From Elusimicrobiaceae bacterium (GTDB lineage Bacteria > Elusimicrobiota > Elusimicrobia > Elusimicrobiales > Elusimicrobiaceae), in NCBI GenBank assembly GCA_017475405.1, contig JAFVFN010000013.1, positions 23,007-87,006 of the forward strand: a DNA stretch of 64,000 nt, in the 5' to 3' direction. The position numbers and the translations under genes were made by a program. Of this stretch, positions 1-8,815 are shown in pieces; position 1 is the first letter of the stretch; each line of letters starts with the position of its first letter. The notes under the pieces are model-generated. The model did no database searches. It was not told the DNA's origin and saw only the letters and a program-made list of their open reading frames with translations.

Positions 1-27
1 AAAAAAGTCATGCGAATTATTAAATAA
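1..27 (+). CDS. C-terminal end of an upstream gene (partial)
   Basis: The first 27 bases read as an open frame ending KKVMRIIK followed by TAA, two bases before the scpA start. The tight spacing suggests an upstream gene in the same operon. Too little is present to name it; tryptophanyl-tRNA synthetase is a common neighbour of scpA, but that is only a guess from general gene order. Confidence 0.35.
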   Translation, partial: KKVMRIIK

Positions 28-29
28 CT

Positions 30-797
30 ATGATTACAGCTGCTCCTACTCCGATTAATGTGCATATTAACGTATTTGAAGGTCCGATGGACCTGCTGTT
101 GCACTTGATCAAAAAAGATAATTTGGATATTTGTGATATCAACATTGCTGAAATTACCACGCAATATTTGGATTATCTTAATGTCATGAAGGAGCTCAAT
201 TTGGAAGTAGCCGGTGAGTTCTTAGTTATGGCCAGTACACTCATGCAAATTAAGGCCAAAACCTTGCTTCCCTCGCAGGCACCTACTACCGAAGACGAAG
301 GTCCCAATCCTATGAAAGAGTTGGTGGCCAAGTTGGTGGAGTACCAAAAATACAAAGAGGCCAGTAAATATTTAAACGAGAAATTAGAAGAAAACAAAGA
401 TAAATTTTACCGGGCAGCCCCAATCTTTGATAACGGCGAGAAAGTACTTAATTTGCAGATCTTTGATTTATTGGCGGCTGTGAAACGTGCTTTTGAGCGG
501 TTGGATGAGCGTAAACGCATAGAGCTTTTGAAAGTAGAAGAGTTTCCCATTGAAATGAAGATGGAAAAAGTGGTTAACTTATTTAAAGGGCGCGAATGGG
601 TACTTTTGGATGATATTTTCGTGGGAGAGACCAAAAAACGCGGCGTAATTACGTGTTTTATGGCAGTATTGGAACTCATGAAAATTAAGAAAATTATTGC
701 CCGGCAGGATGAGCGCGAAGGACATATTCGTATTTATTTAAATCCCGATAATAAAGACAAAGATTTTAAAACCTTGATGCATGGCGACGAGGCCTGA
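30..797 (+). CDS. scpA: Segregation and condensation protein A
   Basis: ScpA is the kleisin subunit of the SMC-ScpAB condensin, which bridges the SMC heads and helps compact and segregate the chromosome in the cytoplasm. The 255-residue product is the usual family length. The N-terminal helical domain carries the family signature FEGPMDLLLHLI, followed by DICDINIAEITTQYL and LVMASTLMQIKAKTLLP at about residues 60-80. The C-terminal part (about 170-245) is the winged-helix-like segment that contacts the SMC cap. The ATG lies two bases after the preceding stop with no clear ribosome binding site, which suggests translational coupling. scpB follows after 13 bases, the classic pair. Identification is firm; regulation is not visible. 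Confidence 0.96.
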   Translation: MITAAPTPINVHINVFEGPMDLLLHLIKKDNLDICDINIAEITTQYLDYLNVMKELNLEVAGEFLVMASTLMQIKAKTLLPSQAPTTEDEGPNPMKELVAKLVEYQKYKEASKYLNEKLEENKDKFYRAAPIFDNGEKVLNLQIFDLLAAVKRAFERLDERKRIELLKVEEFPIEMKMEKVVNLFKGREWVLLDDIFVGETKKRGVITCFMAVLELMKIKKIIARQDEREGHIRIYLNPDNKDKDFKTLMHGDEA

Positions 798-810
798 TGC
801 AGGAGAACGT

Positions 811-1791
811 ATGAGTGAAGAAACACAAATAACCAGTACACCGGAAGAACCCATAACGACGCAACCGACGGACGCAGCAACCATGCCCGCCGAACAACCT
901 GCACAGCCCGTGACGGAAGAACCAGACGAAGAAACCACGCAGACTTTGCTAGAGAGTGAAGATTTACAGAAAATTATCGAGACATTGCTTTTTATTACGG
1001 ATCGTCCGGTAAAAGTATCGCGGCTCGTGGATGTTATTGAAAACACCACAGCTAAGGAAGTACGCGAAGCTATTGAAAAATTGCGCGACAGTTATACCGT
1101 GCGCGGCAGTGCCGTGCAGATTTTGGAAATTGCCGGCGGTTACCAAATGTGTACCAAACCCGAATACGGACGTTGGGTACGCCGCTTGTATAACGAAAAA
1201 ATGACTACGCGTCTGTCCAATGCCGCCTTGGAAACCCTGGCGATTATCGCCTACAAACAACCTTTAACGCGCGCCGAAATGGAAGGAATCCGCGGGGTAG
1301 ATGTAGCCGGTCCGCTTGAGAAACTTTTAGACCGCGGACTAGTACGGGTTGTGGGTCGCAAGGATACGATCGGACACCCGATGGTGTATGGAACGACTGA
1401 TGAGTTTTTGCGGATGTTTGGTCTTAATAAAGTGTCCGAGTTACCTGATTTACAGGTATTTGCCGCCAAGAATTTAGAAGAAAAACAGGAAGACCTGCCG
1501 TTTGGGGAACCGTTACCTCCGATCGGTGGACCGCGGATCATCCCCTTGGAAGAGTTGGAAGGGGAAGAACGGCTTGAAGCATTGGATGCTTCTGCGCCGG
1601 ATCCGTTTTTCCAACGCAACAGTTATAATCAGGGCGATTTAACCTTAGGACAGAACGGGTTAGCAGATACAACTGCCGAAGGGTTACCGTTTGAAGAAAA
1701 TGCTCCTAAGGAAGCTGTAGAGTCGTCCGCAACCGAACCGGCGCAGGAAGAGACCGGTGAAAATACAGCCGTGCAGGAGGAAGAAAAATGA
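811..1791 (+). CDS. scpB: Segregation and condensation protein B
   Basis: ScpB binds ScpA as a dimer and completes the SMC condensin complex. The core has two winged-helix domains at about residues 45-215, with family-typical stretches such as LSNAALETLAIIAYKQPLTR and IRGVDVAGPLEKLLDRGLV. I chose ATG 811 over the in-frame ATG 781 because an AGGAG site lies six bases upstream of 811, whereas 781 is inside scpA with no site. The product is 326 residues, longer than most ScpB proteins (about 180-200). The extra length is a Thr/Glu/Pro-rich N-terminal segment and an acidic, probably disordered C-terminal tail of about 100 residues. The stop overlaps the glgA start (ATGA). Confidence 0.95.
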   Translation: MSEETQITSTPEEPITTQPTDAATMPAEQPAQPVTEEPDEETTQTLLESEDLQKIIETLLFITDRPVKVSRLVDVIENTTAKEVREAIEKLRDSYTVRGSAVQILEIAGGYQMCTKPEYGRWVRRLYNEKMTTRLSNAALETLAIIAYKQPLTRAEMEGIRGVDVAGPLEKLLDRGLVRVVGRKDTIGHPMVYGTTDEFLRMFGLNKVSELPDLQVFAAKNLEEKQEDLPFGEPLPPIGGPRIIPLEELEGEERLEALDASAPDPFFQRNSYNQGDLTLGQNGLADTTAEGLPFEENAPKEAVESSATEPAQEETGENTAVQEEEK

Positions 1792-3236
1792 ATATCGTTT
1801 TAGCTGCCAGTGAAGCGTATCCGTTTTGTAAAACGGGGGGACTGGCCGATGTTGTGGGCGCTTTGTGCCAACAATTTGCCGGTTATAAGGGCAATAAAGT
1901 GTTATTGTTCTTACCGCATTATCGCAATATCATACGGGTTTCTTCGTTAAAAATCGTACCGGGGGTATACTTAATCCCGGTTGGCGATAAAATTGAACAG
2001 GCTTCGCTCTCGTATATCAATTGGGGCAATGTATTGGTGTTTTTTGTAAATAACCGCAAATACTTTGATCGCCCGGGTTTGTATCGCACAAAAGAGGGAG
2101 AGTTTGCTGACAATGACGAACGGTTTATTTTCTTTAACCGGGCTGTACTGGAAGGGTGTAAATTTATCGGGTTTCGACCGGATATTATCCATTGTCACGA
2201 TTGGCAGACCGGACTGATTCCGGCCTACCTCAAAACAGTCTATAAGCTGGATGCCTTTTATACCCGTACACGTTGTTTGTATACCATCCACAACATTGCT
2301 TACCAGGGACATTATTCCTACAGCGCTTTTCGCAAAGCAGGGTTCCACCCCGTGGATTATACCCCCGAGAAGTTTGAATACTACGGTGGGATCAGTTTTT
2401 TAAAAAGCGGACTTGTGTTTGCCGATAATATTAACACGGTCAGTCCCAATTATGCCCGGGAGGTCCAGCAGGATCCGGCCATGGGGTTTGGGTTAGACGG
2501 AGTGTTGCGGGCACGCAGTAAAAATTTTTGCGGTATTGTAAACGGTATTGATACTGATGTTTGGGATCCGGAAATTGATCCGGTATTGCCGATCGGATAT
2601 GATGCCAGCGAAGCGGCCCGCGGAAAACTGGCGGCCAAGTTGGCACTGCAGCAGGAGTGCAAACTTACGCAGGACGAGCATAAACCGCTCATCGGGATCG
2701 TTTCTCGCCTGGATTACCAAAAGGGGTTGGATGCGGCGTTAAACGTGATTGAGCGGCTTCACAAACATGCACAGTTTGTTATTTTGGGGATGGGAGATCC
2801 GCTGCTGGAAAAAGCCTATCAGGGACTGGCGCGTTCCCATGCCGGCACGGTCAGTTATAACGGAAGACTGGATGAAGATTTGGCCCATAAAATTTACGGC
2901 GGTGCCGATCTGTTTTTGATGCCTTCACGTTTTGAACCGTGCGGACTCTCGCAACTCATTGCCATGAAATACGGTACCTTGCCCATCGTATCCAAGGTGG
3001 GCGGACTGGTGGATACTGTGACTGGATATAACGGGAAGAACGAAAATACGGCAACCGGGTTTTTTATTGATTCGTTTACGCAGGCCGGTATGTATAACGC
3101 CGTAGTCAAAGCAATTAACGTGTACAAGGACCGTGTGCTGTTCAACCGATTGGTACGCAGCGCCATGCGCCAAGATGTGTCATGGGATAAATCGGCCCAG
3201 GCCTATTTGGAATTATACCGCAAAACGGTTGTATAA
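1788..3236 (+). CDS. glgA: Glycogen (starch) synthase, GT5 family
   Basis: GlgA transfers glucose from ADP-glucose to the non-reducing end of an alpha-1,4-glucan during glycogen storage. The 482-residue length fits bacterial GlgA. The N-terminus carries the ADP-glucose-binding KTGGLADVVGAL motif (residues 15-26). The C-terminal Rossmann domain has VSRLDYQKGLD and the acidic retaining-glycosyltransferase motif around SRFEPCGLSQ near residue 380, followed by VGGLVDTV. The start overlaps the scpB stop by four bases and has a strong AGGAGG site. No other glycogen gene (glgB, glgC, glgP) is in the window, so synthesis genes are probably scattered in this genome. Confidence 0.96.
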   Translation: MNIVLAASEAYPFCKTGGLADVVGALCQQFAGYKGNKVLLFLPHYRNIIRVSSLKIVPGVYLIPVGDKIEQASLSYINWGNVLVFFVNNRKYFDRPGLYRTKEGEFADNDERFIFFNRAVLEGCKFIGFRPDIIHCHDWQTGLIPAYLKTVYKLDAFYTRTRCLYTIHNIAYQGHYSYSAFRKAGFHPVDYTPEKFEYYGGISFLKSGLVFADNINTVSPNYAREVQQDPAMGFGLDGVLRARSKNFCGIVNGIDTDVWDPEIDPVLPIGYDASEAARGKLAAKLALQQECKLTQDEHKPLIGIVSRLDYQKGLDAALNVIERLHKHAQFVILGMGDPLLEKAYQGLARSHAGTVSYNGRLDEDLAHKIYGGADLFLMPSRFEPCGLSQLIAMKYGTLPIVSKVGGLVDTVTGYNGKNENTATGFFIDSFTQAGMYNAVVKAINVYKDRVLFNRLVRSAMRQDVSWDKSAQAYLELYRKTVV

Positions 3237-3261
3237 GGAACAATGACAAGCAGGAGCGTGT

Positions 3262-4044
3262 ATGGAAGACGATTTTGAGCTGGAAATGAAAGAAGTACGT
3301 GCGTCCCGGCAGGTGGGACATCTGCATCGCAAATTATTTTTACTGGTATTTGCCGTAGCACTGCTTGCGCAGGGGATTATGGGGATCGAAAAGGGGCTTA
3401 GCGATTATTACCGCAAACTGTATGATTCGTTTAAGATAATCTTAACGGTGGACGGTCCGGTGGATGCGGCTCAGTTGGAAGAATGGGGGCAAACGTTAAA
3501 CCAAAAAGAAGATATTACGTCCGTGCGTTTATTGTCTCCCGATGACGGACTGGCCGTTGTGCGCCACAAAAACCCGCAGTTGGTAGAATCTCTGCTGCTG
3601 ATGGGCAAAAACAAGATGCCTGCGTATTTTGAGATTACCCTATCTGCGCCGGCCATTGCCAATATCCGTCCGCTGGTTGATAACCTGGACGCTGAATACG
3701 AAGAGCTGACCCCGCGCTATGATGCGGCCCATGCACAGTTGTTGTTTCAAATCGGATTATACAGCAAACTGTTGCGCGGATTGGGTGCATTGGCGTTACT
3801 GGGTTTTTTAGCGTTTATGTTTTTGGTAGAGGCGGCGCCGTATGCACAACAGCAGGCGCTAAGCGGGCTGTTCTCCGGGCTGTTGGCCGGGGTGTTGTCC
3901 GGCGGTATTTTAGCTGCGGTTGTATATCCCACAGGACTGCTAGCGGATATGCTTGCTTACTTTACGACCTGGCCGCGACAGGGATTGTTGGTGGTGTTTT
4001 GCGGATTATTCGGGTGGACGTTATCTAAATGGCAAAGATTTTAG
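3262..4044 (+). CDS. ftsX: Cell-division permease-like protein FtsX
   Basis: FtsX is the membrane half of the FtsEX complex, which couples cytosolic ATP hydrolysis to activation of cell-wall hydrolases at the septum. The 260-residue protein shows the family layout: a cytoplasmic N-terminus, a first membrane segment at about 24-42, an extracytoplasmic loop of about 130 residues, and three membrane segments at about 172-193, 199-222 and 240-255. The ATG has a GGAG site seven bases upstream. It overlaps the EnvC-like gene by 16 bases, which fits the known FtsEX-EnvC partnership. The partner ATPase gene ftsE is not next to it and not in the window. Confidence 0.85.
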   Translation: MEDDFELEMKEVRASRQVGHLHRKLFLLVFAVALLAQGIMGIEKGLSDYYRKLYDSFKIILTVDGPVDAAQLEEWGQTLNQKEDITSVRLLSPDDGLAVVRHKNPQLVESLLLMGKNKMPAYFEITLSAPAIANIRPLVDNLDAEYEELTPRYDAAHAQLLFQIGLYSKLLRGLGALALLGFLAFMFLVEAAPYAQQQALSGLFSGLLAGVLSGGILAAVVYPTGLLADMLAYFTTWPRQGLLVVFCGLFGWTLSKWQRF

Positions 4045-5189
4045 GATTATTTTTATTACTGAGCGTGGTGACTTCGTCTGCCTGGGCAGATGAAGCGGCG
4101 GATCGTAAGCAGGAACTGGCCAAACTCAAAAGCCAGGCCCAGCGAAAAGAGGCCGAACTGAAAAAATACCGCGAACAGGAAAAGAAAATTTCCAAAGAGA
4201 TTACCGATTTACAGAGCAAACAGGAACAGGCACAGCGCCTGAAAAATAAAGTCGAGAAAGATTTGTCTCTGGTAGAGCAAAATTTGGTATCCATCGAAGA
4301 TAAACGCGCGGCCCTGGAGCGCAGTATGCCCATGTGGCGGGGACTGGCTTGGCAGGAAGCAGTACAATATTATATGGTGCCGGATTGCCCAATTTGCGCC
4401 GCCCCACAACGCTTGGAACCGGATCTGTTTATTGACAGGATGCTCGCTCATCAGGCGGCATTTGCCGTTACACTGCAAAACGAAAACCGGGAGGCCAAAG
4501 AAAGTTTTGCCGTTTTTACGGAAAAAAATAAGAGTCTGCGGGCACAAAATTCCAAACTCAAAGCAGAACAAACGGTTATTTCTCAGTCGTTTCAAAAAAA
4601 ACAACAGGATTTGGATGTAACCAAACGCAAGGTAGATGCCGTACGTAAAGAAATCAATGAGCTTAATAAATCCGCTACGGAACTTAACAGTTTGCTGGCG
4701 TCCTTTGAGCGTAAACGTACCGCTTCCACGACGAGTCGTACGTCCAGTTCAAAAGGGAAAACCGCCAGTCCCAAAATCAGTGTGCCGCCGCATTCACTGC
4801 CGTGGCCGGTACAGGGACAGGTCATCAGTCAGTTTGGTAAAGAATACCGGGCTGATTTAAATACGTGGATTTTTAGGGACGGCATTAAAATCGCGGCTTC
4901 TTACGGAGCGCCCGTCCGGGCCAGTGCACAGGGCAGTGTGATTTACGCCGGACCGTTCCGCTCATACGGTAATGTGGTCATTATGGATCACGGGAAAGGG
5001 TTTTTTACGATTTACGGATTTTTACGGGAGATTTCCGTGTCTGTCGGAGATAAAGTGGAACAATTAGGGCAGGTCGGGAAAGTCGGTAAAGATACCCAAT
5101 CTTCTTCCGGTACCGGCAAGAATGCTTTGTATTTTGAAATTCGTCAAGGGACCACCGCGGTAGATCCGCTGGATTGGCTCAAAAAATAA
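4029..5189 (+). CDS. envC: EnvC-like murein hydrolase activator (degenerate LytM)
   Basis: The 386-residue protein has a signal peptide (residues 1-20, cut near SAWA), two long coiled-coil stretches (about 22-95 and 150-230), a Ser/Thr/Lys linker and a C-terminal LytM (M23) domain from about residue 260. The zinc ligands of active M23 enzymes are missing: the first His/Asp positions read FRDGIKIAA, the usual YAHL is YGFL, and the usual HLHFE is ALYFE. This matches EnvC, a catalytically dead LytM protein that activates periplasmic amidases under FtsEX control. The 16-base overlap with ftsX supports the role. A plain M23 endopeptidase is therefore unlikely. The gene symbol rests on architecture and context. 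Confidence 0.85.
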   Translation: MAKILGLFLLLSVVTSSAWADEAADRKQELAKLKSQAQRKEAELKKYREQEKKISKEITDLQSKQEQAQRLKNKVEKDLSLVEQNLVSIEDKRAALERSMPMWRGLAWQEAVQYYMVPDCPICAAPQRLEPDLFIDRMLAHQAAFAVTLQNENREAKESFAVFTEKNKSLRAQNSKLKAEQTVISQSFQKKQQDLDVTKRKVDAVRKEINELNKSATELNSLLASFERKRTASTTSRTSSSKGKTASPKISVPPHSLPWPVQGQVISQFGKEYRADLNTWIFRDGIKIAASYGAPVRASAQGSVIYAGPFRSYGNVVIMDHGKGFFTIYGFLREISVSVGDKVEQLGQVGKVGKDTQSSSGTGKNALYFEIRQGTTAVDPLDWLKK

Positions 5190-5198
5190 AGAGGGACT

Positions 5199-6569
5199 AT
5201 GAAAGTAACTAAATTAAACAAGTATGTAACCTGGGCGGCTGTCTTATTTTTTGTAGGGACCTTGTTCCCGTATGCGTATGCCGCGGCGGACAGCAGTCTA
5301 AGGAAATTACGTACCCTGGTAGACGTATTGGAATTTGTCAAAGAAAATTATGTGGAACAAACCGATACGGACCAACTGGTTTCGGGGGCCATTAAAGGGG
5401 TAGTGAGTGAGTTAGATGATTTTTCGGCGTATTTGGATCCGAAAGATTATAAGGAACTTAAAAACGATACGAAAGGAGAGTTTGGCGGTTTGGGAATCCG
5501 ATTGCAAAAAGTAGATGATTATATTACGGTCATGACCCCGATGCCGGGCACGCCGGCTTTCAAAGCGGGTATTATGCCGCAGGATCGCATTTTATTTGTA
5601 GATGATAAAGATCTCAGCGATATGAAGCTTGACGAAGCCGTGGCGCTTATGCGCGGTAAGGCCGGCACTAAGGTAAAACTGACATTGAGTCGTAAAGACG
5701 AAAACGGAGAATACCACAAAATACCCGATATTACACTCAAACGAGCCGTAATTGTGCCTGAAGTGGTTTACCACCGTATGCTGCCTAGTCAGGTGGGATA
5801 TATTTATTTGGTAGATTTTTCCGGACACAGCACTGAAGAAGTCAAAAAAGCGTTAACCGATTTGCAAAATCAGGGCATGAAATCATTGGTGTTGGATTTG
5901 CGTTTTAACCCGGGCGGTCTTTTGACCGGGGCCGTGGATATTGCCAAATTATTTTTACCGGACGGAGAAATGATTGTCTATACCCAGGGACGTAAACAGG
6001 AATACTATCAGGAGTACAAAACTTCCGGTACGCCCCTTTATCCGGATATCCCGCTGGCCGTATTGATTAACCAGGGCTCTGCCAGTGCCAGTGAGATTGT
6101 GTCAGGAGCCTTGCAGGATAACCATCGCGCCGTAATCGTGGGACAACGCAGTTTTGGTAAAGCCAGCGTGCAGCAGATACTGCCGCTAAGCGGTGGGGCC
6201 GGTCTGCGTCTGACTATTGCCAAGTATTATACTCCGTCAGGAAGACTCATTCACCGCAACTACCGTGATAAATCCAAAGCTGATGAGGGCGGTATTTTCC
6301 CGGACGTGGAAGTATATTTCACCCCGGAAGAAGAATCCAAAGTGTTTTTGCAGTACAGCGATATTATCTATACTCCCGGACAGGCACCCAAGCAGCCCAA
6401 GTTTGATGTCAAAGATCCGGTATTGGACCAGGCGGTAGCTATTTTAACAGGCGAGATTTCGCTTGAAGACGCCAAAGCACAGGCTGAAAAGGCGGCCCGG
6501 GAACGCAAGGCCAATAAAGAGGCCAAGAAACAAAAGTCGTCTTTGAAAACTGCGCAGGAAACGAAATAA
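5199..6569 (+). CDS. ctpA: Carboxy-terminal processing protease (S41, PDZ)
   Basis: This is a tail-specific periplasmic serine protease. It has a signal peptide or N-terminal membrane segment (about 10-30), a helical N-terminal part, a PDZ domain (about 95-180) and an S41 catalytic domain. The nucleophile lies in NQGSASASE (Ser296 by family comparison) and the general base in SFGKASVQ (Lys321, with Gln325), matching the CtpB Ser/Lys/Gln triad. The last 40 residues are Lys/Ala-rich and probably disordered. It starts ten bases after the envC-like gene and runs straight into tsaD, so it is part of the same operon. In other bacteria such proteases often act on cell-wall hydrolases, which fits the neighbour. 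Confidence 0.93.
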   Translation: MKVTKLNKYVTWAAVLFFVGTLFPYAYAAADSSLRKLRTLVDVLEFVKENYVEQTDTDQLVSGAIKGVVSELDDFSAYLDPKDYKELKNDTKGEFGGLGIRLQKVDDYITVMTPMPGTPAFKAGIMPQDRILFVDDKDLSDMKLDEAVALMRGKAGTKVKLTLSRKDENGEYHKIPDITLKRAVIVPEVVYHRMLPSQVGYIYLVDFSGHSTEEVKKALTDLQNQGMKSLVLDLRFNPGGLLTGAVDIAKLFLPDGEMIVYTQGRKQEYYQEYKTSGTPLYPDIPLAVLINQGSASASEIVSGALQDNHRAVIVGQRSFGKASVQQILPLSGGAGLRLTIAKYYTPSGRLIHRNYRDKSKADEGGIFPDVEVYFTPEEESKVFLQYSDIIYTPGQAPKQPKFDVKDPVLDQAVAILTGEISLEDAKAQAEKAARERKANKEAKKQKSSLKTAQETK

Positions 6570-6572
6570 ACC

Positions 6573-7589
6573 ATGAAGAAAGATTTTACTATTTTGGGAA
6601 TTGAATCCACCTGCGATGAAACTTCGGCAGCCTTATTAAAAGGCGGCAAGGTGTTATTGTCCAATGTGATTTATTCCCAAATAGAAGAACATAAAAAATA
6701 CCACGGCGTGGTACCGGAACTGGCCAGCCGCGCACACGCGGCTAAAATTGCCACGGTAATTGCCGAGGCACTTCAGGATAACCCCATTGACTGCGTGGCC
6801 TTTGCCAGTGGTCCAGGCCTTCCTGGAGGACTGATGGTCGGTCGGGTGGCGGCTGAGACGTTGGCGGCCTATAAAAACGTACCGCTTATCGGGGTCAACC
6901 ATTTAGAAGGACACCTGTTTGCTTGTGATTTTCAGAACGGGGAAGTTCAAAACAGATTACAGTTCCCCTTGATTGCGCTGGTAGTGTCCGGCGGGCATAC
7001 GGAACTGTGGTACGTCAAAAACTACGGGCAATATAAGGTATTGGGCAAAACGCGTGATGATGCGGCCGGCGAGGCCTTTGATAAGGTCGCTAAACTGCTC
7101 GGGCTTGCCTATCCGGGCGGACCGCAGGTATCAGCGCAGGCCTTGCAGGGACGACGTGACGCCATTGCGTTCCCGAGACCGCTGCTACCGGGAACGTGGG
7201 AGTTTTCATTTAGCGGGATCAAAACAGCGGTCAGTTATTATTTGCGTGATCATCAGCAGGTGAATGTGCCCGATGTGTGTGCCAGTTTTGAGACCGCGAT
7301 GGTAGACACCCTGGTTACCAAAACGTTGCAGGCTGCTGACAAATATAAGGTACGCTACGTAGCCGTGGGCGGCGGAGTGGCTGCCAATAGTTTGCTGCGT
7401 CAAACGCTGCAGGAACAAGCTGCCAAACGGGGTAAAACCGTGTATTTTGTAGACCGCAAACTTTCCTCGGATAATGCGGCGATGATTGCACTGGCGGCAT
7501 ATAAAAAGTTAGAATATGCCCAAACAACCGGTAAGCCGTTGCGTGCCAATATAGATATTAATCCGAACATGAAAGTGCGCAGTTGGTAA
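6573..7589 (+). CDS. tsaD: tRNA N6-threonylcarbamoyladenosine transferase
   Basis: TsaD (Kae1/Gcp family) transfers the threonylcarbamoyl group to A37 of ANN-decoding tRNAs with TsaB and TsaE. The 338-residue protein begins with the ASKHA-fold signature GIESTCDETSAALL and contains the metal-binding pair His110/His114 in NHLEGH, followed by SGGHTELW and the C-terminal GGGVAANSLLR. All family hallmarks are present and the length is standard. It begins three bases after the protease stop, so it is co-transcribed. No other t6A gene is nearby. Confidence 0.97.
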   Translation: MKKDFTILGIESTCDETSAALLKGGKVLLSNVIYSQIEEHKKYHGVVPELASRAHAAKIATVIAEALQDNPIDCVAFASGPGLPGGLMVGRVAAETLAAYKNVPLIGVNHLEGHLFACDFQNGEVQNRLQFPLIALVVSGGHTELWYVKNYGQYKVLGKTRDDAAGEAFDKVAKLLGLAYPGGPQVSAQALQGRRDAIAFPRPLLPGTWEFSFSGIKTAVSYYLRDHQQVNVPDVCASFETAMVDTLVTKTLQAADKYKVRYVAVGGGVAANSLLRQTLQEQAAKRGKTVYFVDRKLSSDNAAMIALAAYKKLEYAQTTGKPLRANIDINPNMKVRSW

Positions 7590-7607
7590 GGTACAAGGAG
7601 TGGAAAA

Positions 7608-8813
7608 ATGATTTTATGGACAATGCCCGATGCGGGGGATAAAACCAAAGAAACGTATGCTTCTTTCATTGCTCTGTTTAAGAAGGAAAACCCGCATATT
7701 CCCCTGTCCGTGCGTGTATTTACGCGCAATGTATTGTGGCGGCGGATGTTCACCATTAAAAATCCCACCCATGAAGAGGAAGTACCCGATCTTGTCCAAA
7801 TCCCGCATTATTGGACAGCGCTGTTGGTTCGGGAAGGGGTCGCTGAGAACTTGTCACAGTTAGACCCGGGCTTGTCGCTTTCTACCTGCTTGATCCCTCT
7901 TAAAAACCATTGTTATAAACCCGGTACCAAGGATATTTATTCCTATCCGTGGTGGTTTGATGTCAGCGCTTTACACTACCGGGCTGATCATTTAAAATTA
8001 GTAACGGCCGATCCGGAACGGGATTTATCCACATGGGCCGGTTTTTTGAATATATGCGAGTCACTGCGCGAACGATTTAAAGACGTACCCGGTTATTACC
8101 CGGTACAAAACGGGGATTGGCGCGGTTCGCTTTCCATGCGAAGTGCTTTGCCGTGTGTATGGGGGCGCGGGGTGGATTTACTGACACCGGATTTAACACG
8201 TACCAGTGTGGCTACCAAAGCGTTTAAAGAAGGGATTCGCGACTATATTACACTGGCCCTTCGTAACCTGATGCCGATTTTACGGGAGCGCGGTTCGTTG
8301 GGGACCATGGTATCCGGCAAAGCCAGTCTGATGCTTTCTCGCAAGTTGGGCCTAAGTACCTTTGATGCCCGTCGCGGGATCCAGGTGCGTACCCTGCCTA
8401 TCCCGGCTACGGGAGAAGGAGCGGCTGCGTATTTATCCGGCATGAACTTATTTATTAATGTACGCAGCCAACATAAGAAAGAAGCCTTGGCGTTTATTAA
8501 ATTTTGCGCGCGGCCCGATATCCAGACACATTATGCCAAGTTACTGGAAGTATTCCCTGCCTACGAGGATGCTCTGGAGCTGTTTATGCTTTCTGCAGGA
8601 CGCAGACTGCGTGTATACGGTCGCATCTTAGCACAAGCCAAAACGCTTCCCAATATTACGGTAACGGGCACCATTATGGAAATTTTAAAACGTATTTTGG
8701 CAGTCAGTGCCACACAAATCGTCGAAGGTCGTTTTACGCAGGCCTCGCTGGACCGTGAACTGGATCAGGCGGCCAAAGAGATTGAATATTTGCTTTCTAT
8801 TTATGAGGGCTGA
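7608..8813 (+). CDS. Family 1 solute-binding-like protein without signal peptide
   Basis: The 401-residue product resembles extracellular sugar-binding proteins of ABC importers: it opens with a first beta strand and helix (ILWTMPDAGDKTKETYASF), has PDLVQIPHYWT and YSYPWWFDVSALHYR in the hinge region, and AFIKFCARPDIQTHYAK near the C-terminus. The predicted protein starts exactly where mature binding proteins start: there is no signal peptide, and the ATG has a good AAGGAG site, so a missed upstream start is unlikely. It should therefore be cytoplasmic. The GAF-GGDEF gene starts two bases after its stop, suggesting a ligand-sensing partner for that cyclase. No ABC permease or ATPase gene is near. 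The signalling role is an inference. Confidence 0.75.
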   Translation: MILWTMPDAGDKTKETYASFIALFKKENPHIPLSVRVFTRNVLWRRMFTIKNPTHEEEVPDLVQIPHYWTALLVREGVAENLSQLDPGLSLSTCLIPLKNHCYKPGTKDIYSYPWWFDVSALHYRADHLKLVTADPERDLSTWAGFLNICESLRERFKDVPGYYPVQNGDWRGSLSMRSALPCVWGRGVDLLTPDLTRTSVATKAFKEGIRDYITLALRNLMPILRERGSLGTMVSGKASLMLSRKLGLSTFDARRGIQVRTLPIPATGEGAAAYLSGMNLFINVRSQHKKEALAFIKFCARPDIQTHYAKLLEVFPAYEDALELFMLSAGRRLRVYGRILAQAKTLPNITVTGTIMEILKRILAVSATQIVEGRFTQASLDRELDQAAKEIEYLLSIYEG

Positions 8814-8815
8814 GT

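Noticed and set aside
4029..5189. Active M23 metallo-endopeptidase
   Set aside because: The His and Asp zinc ligands of the LytM domain are replaced (FRDGIKIAA, YGFL, ALYFE), and it is coupled to ftsX, so an activator role fits better.
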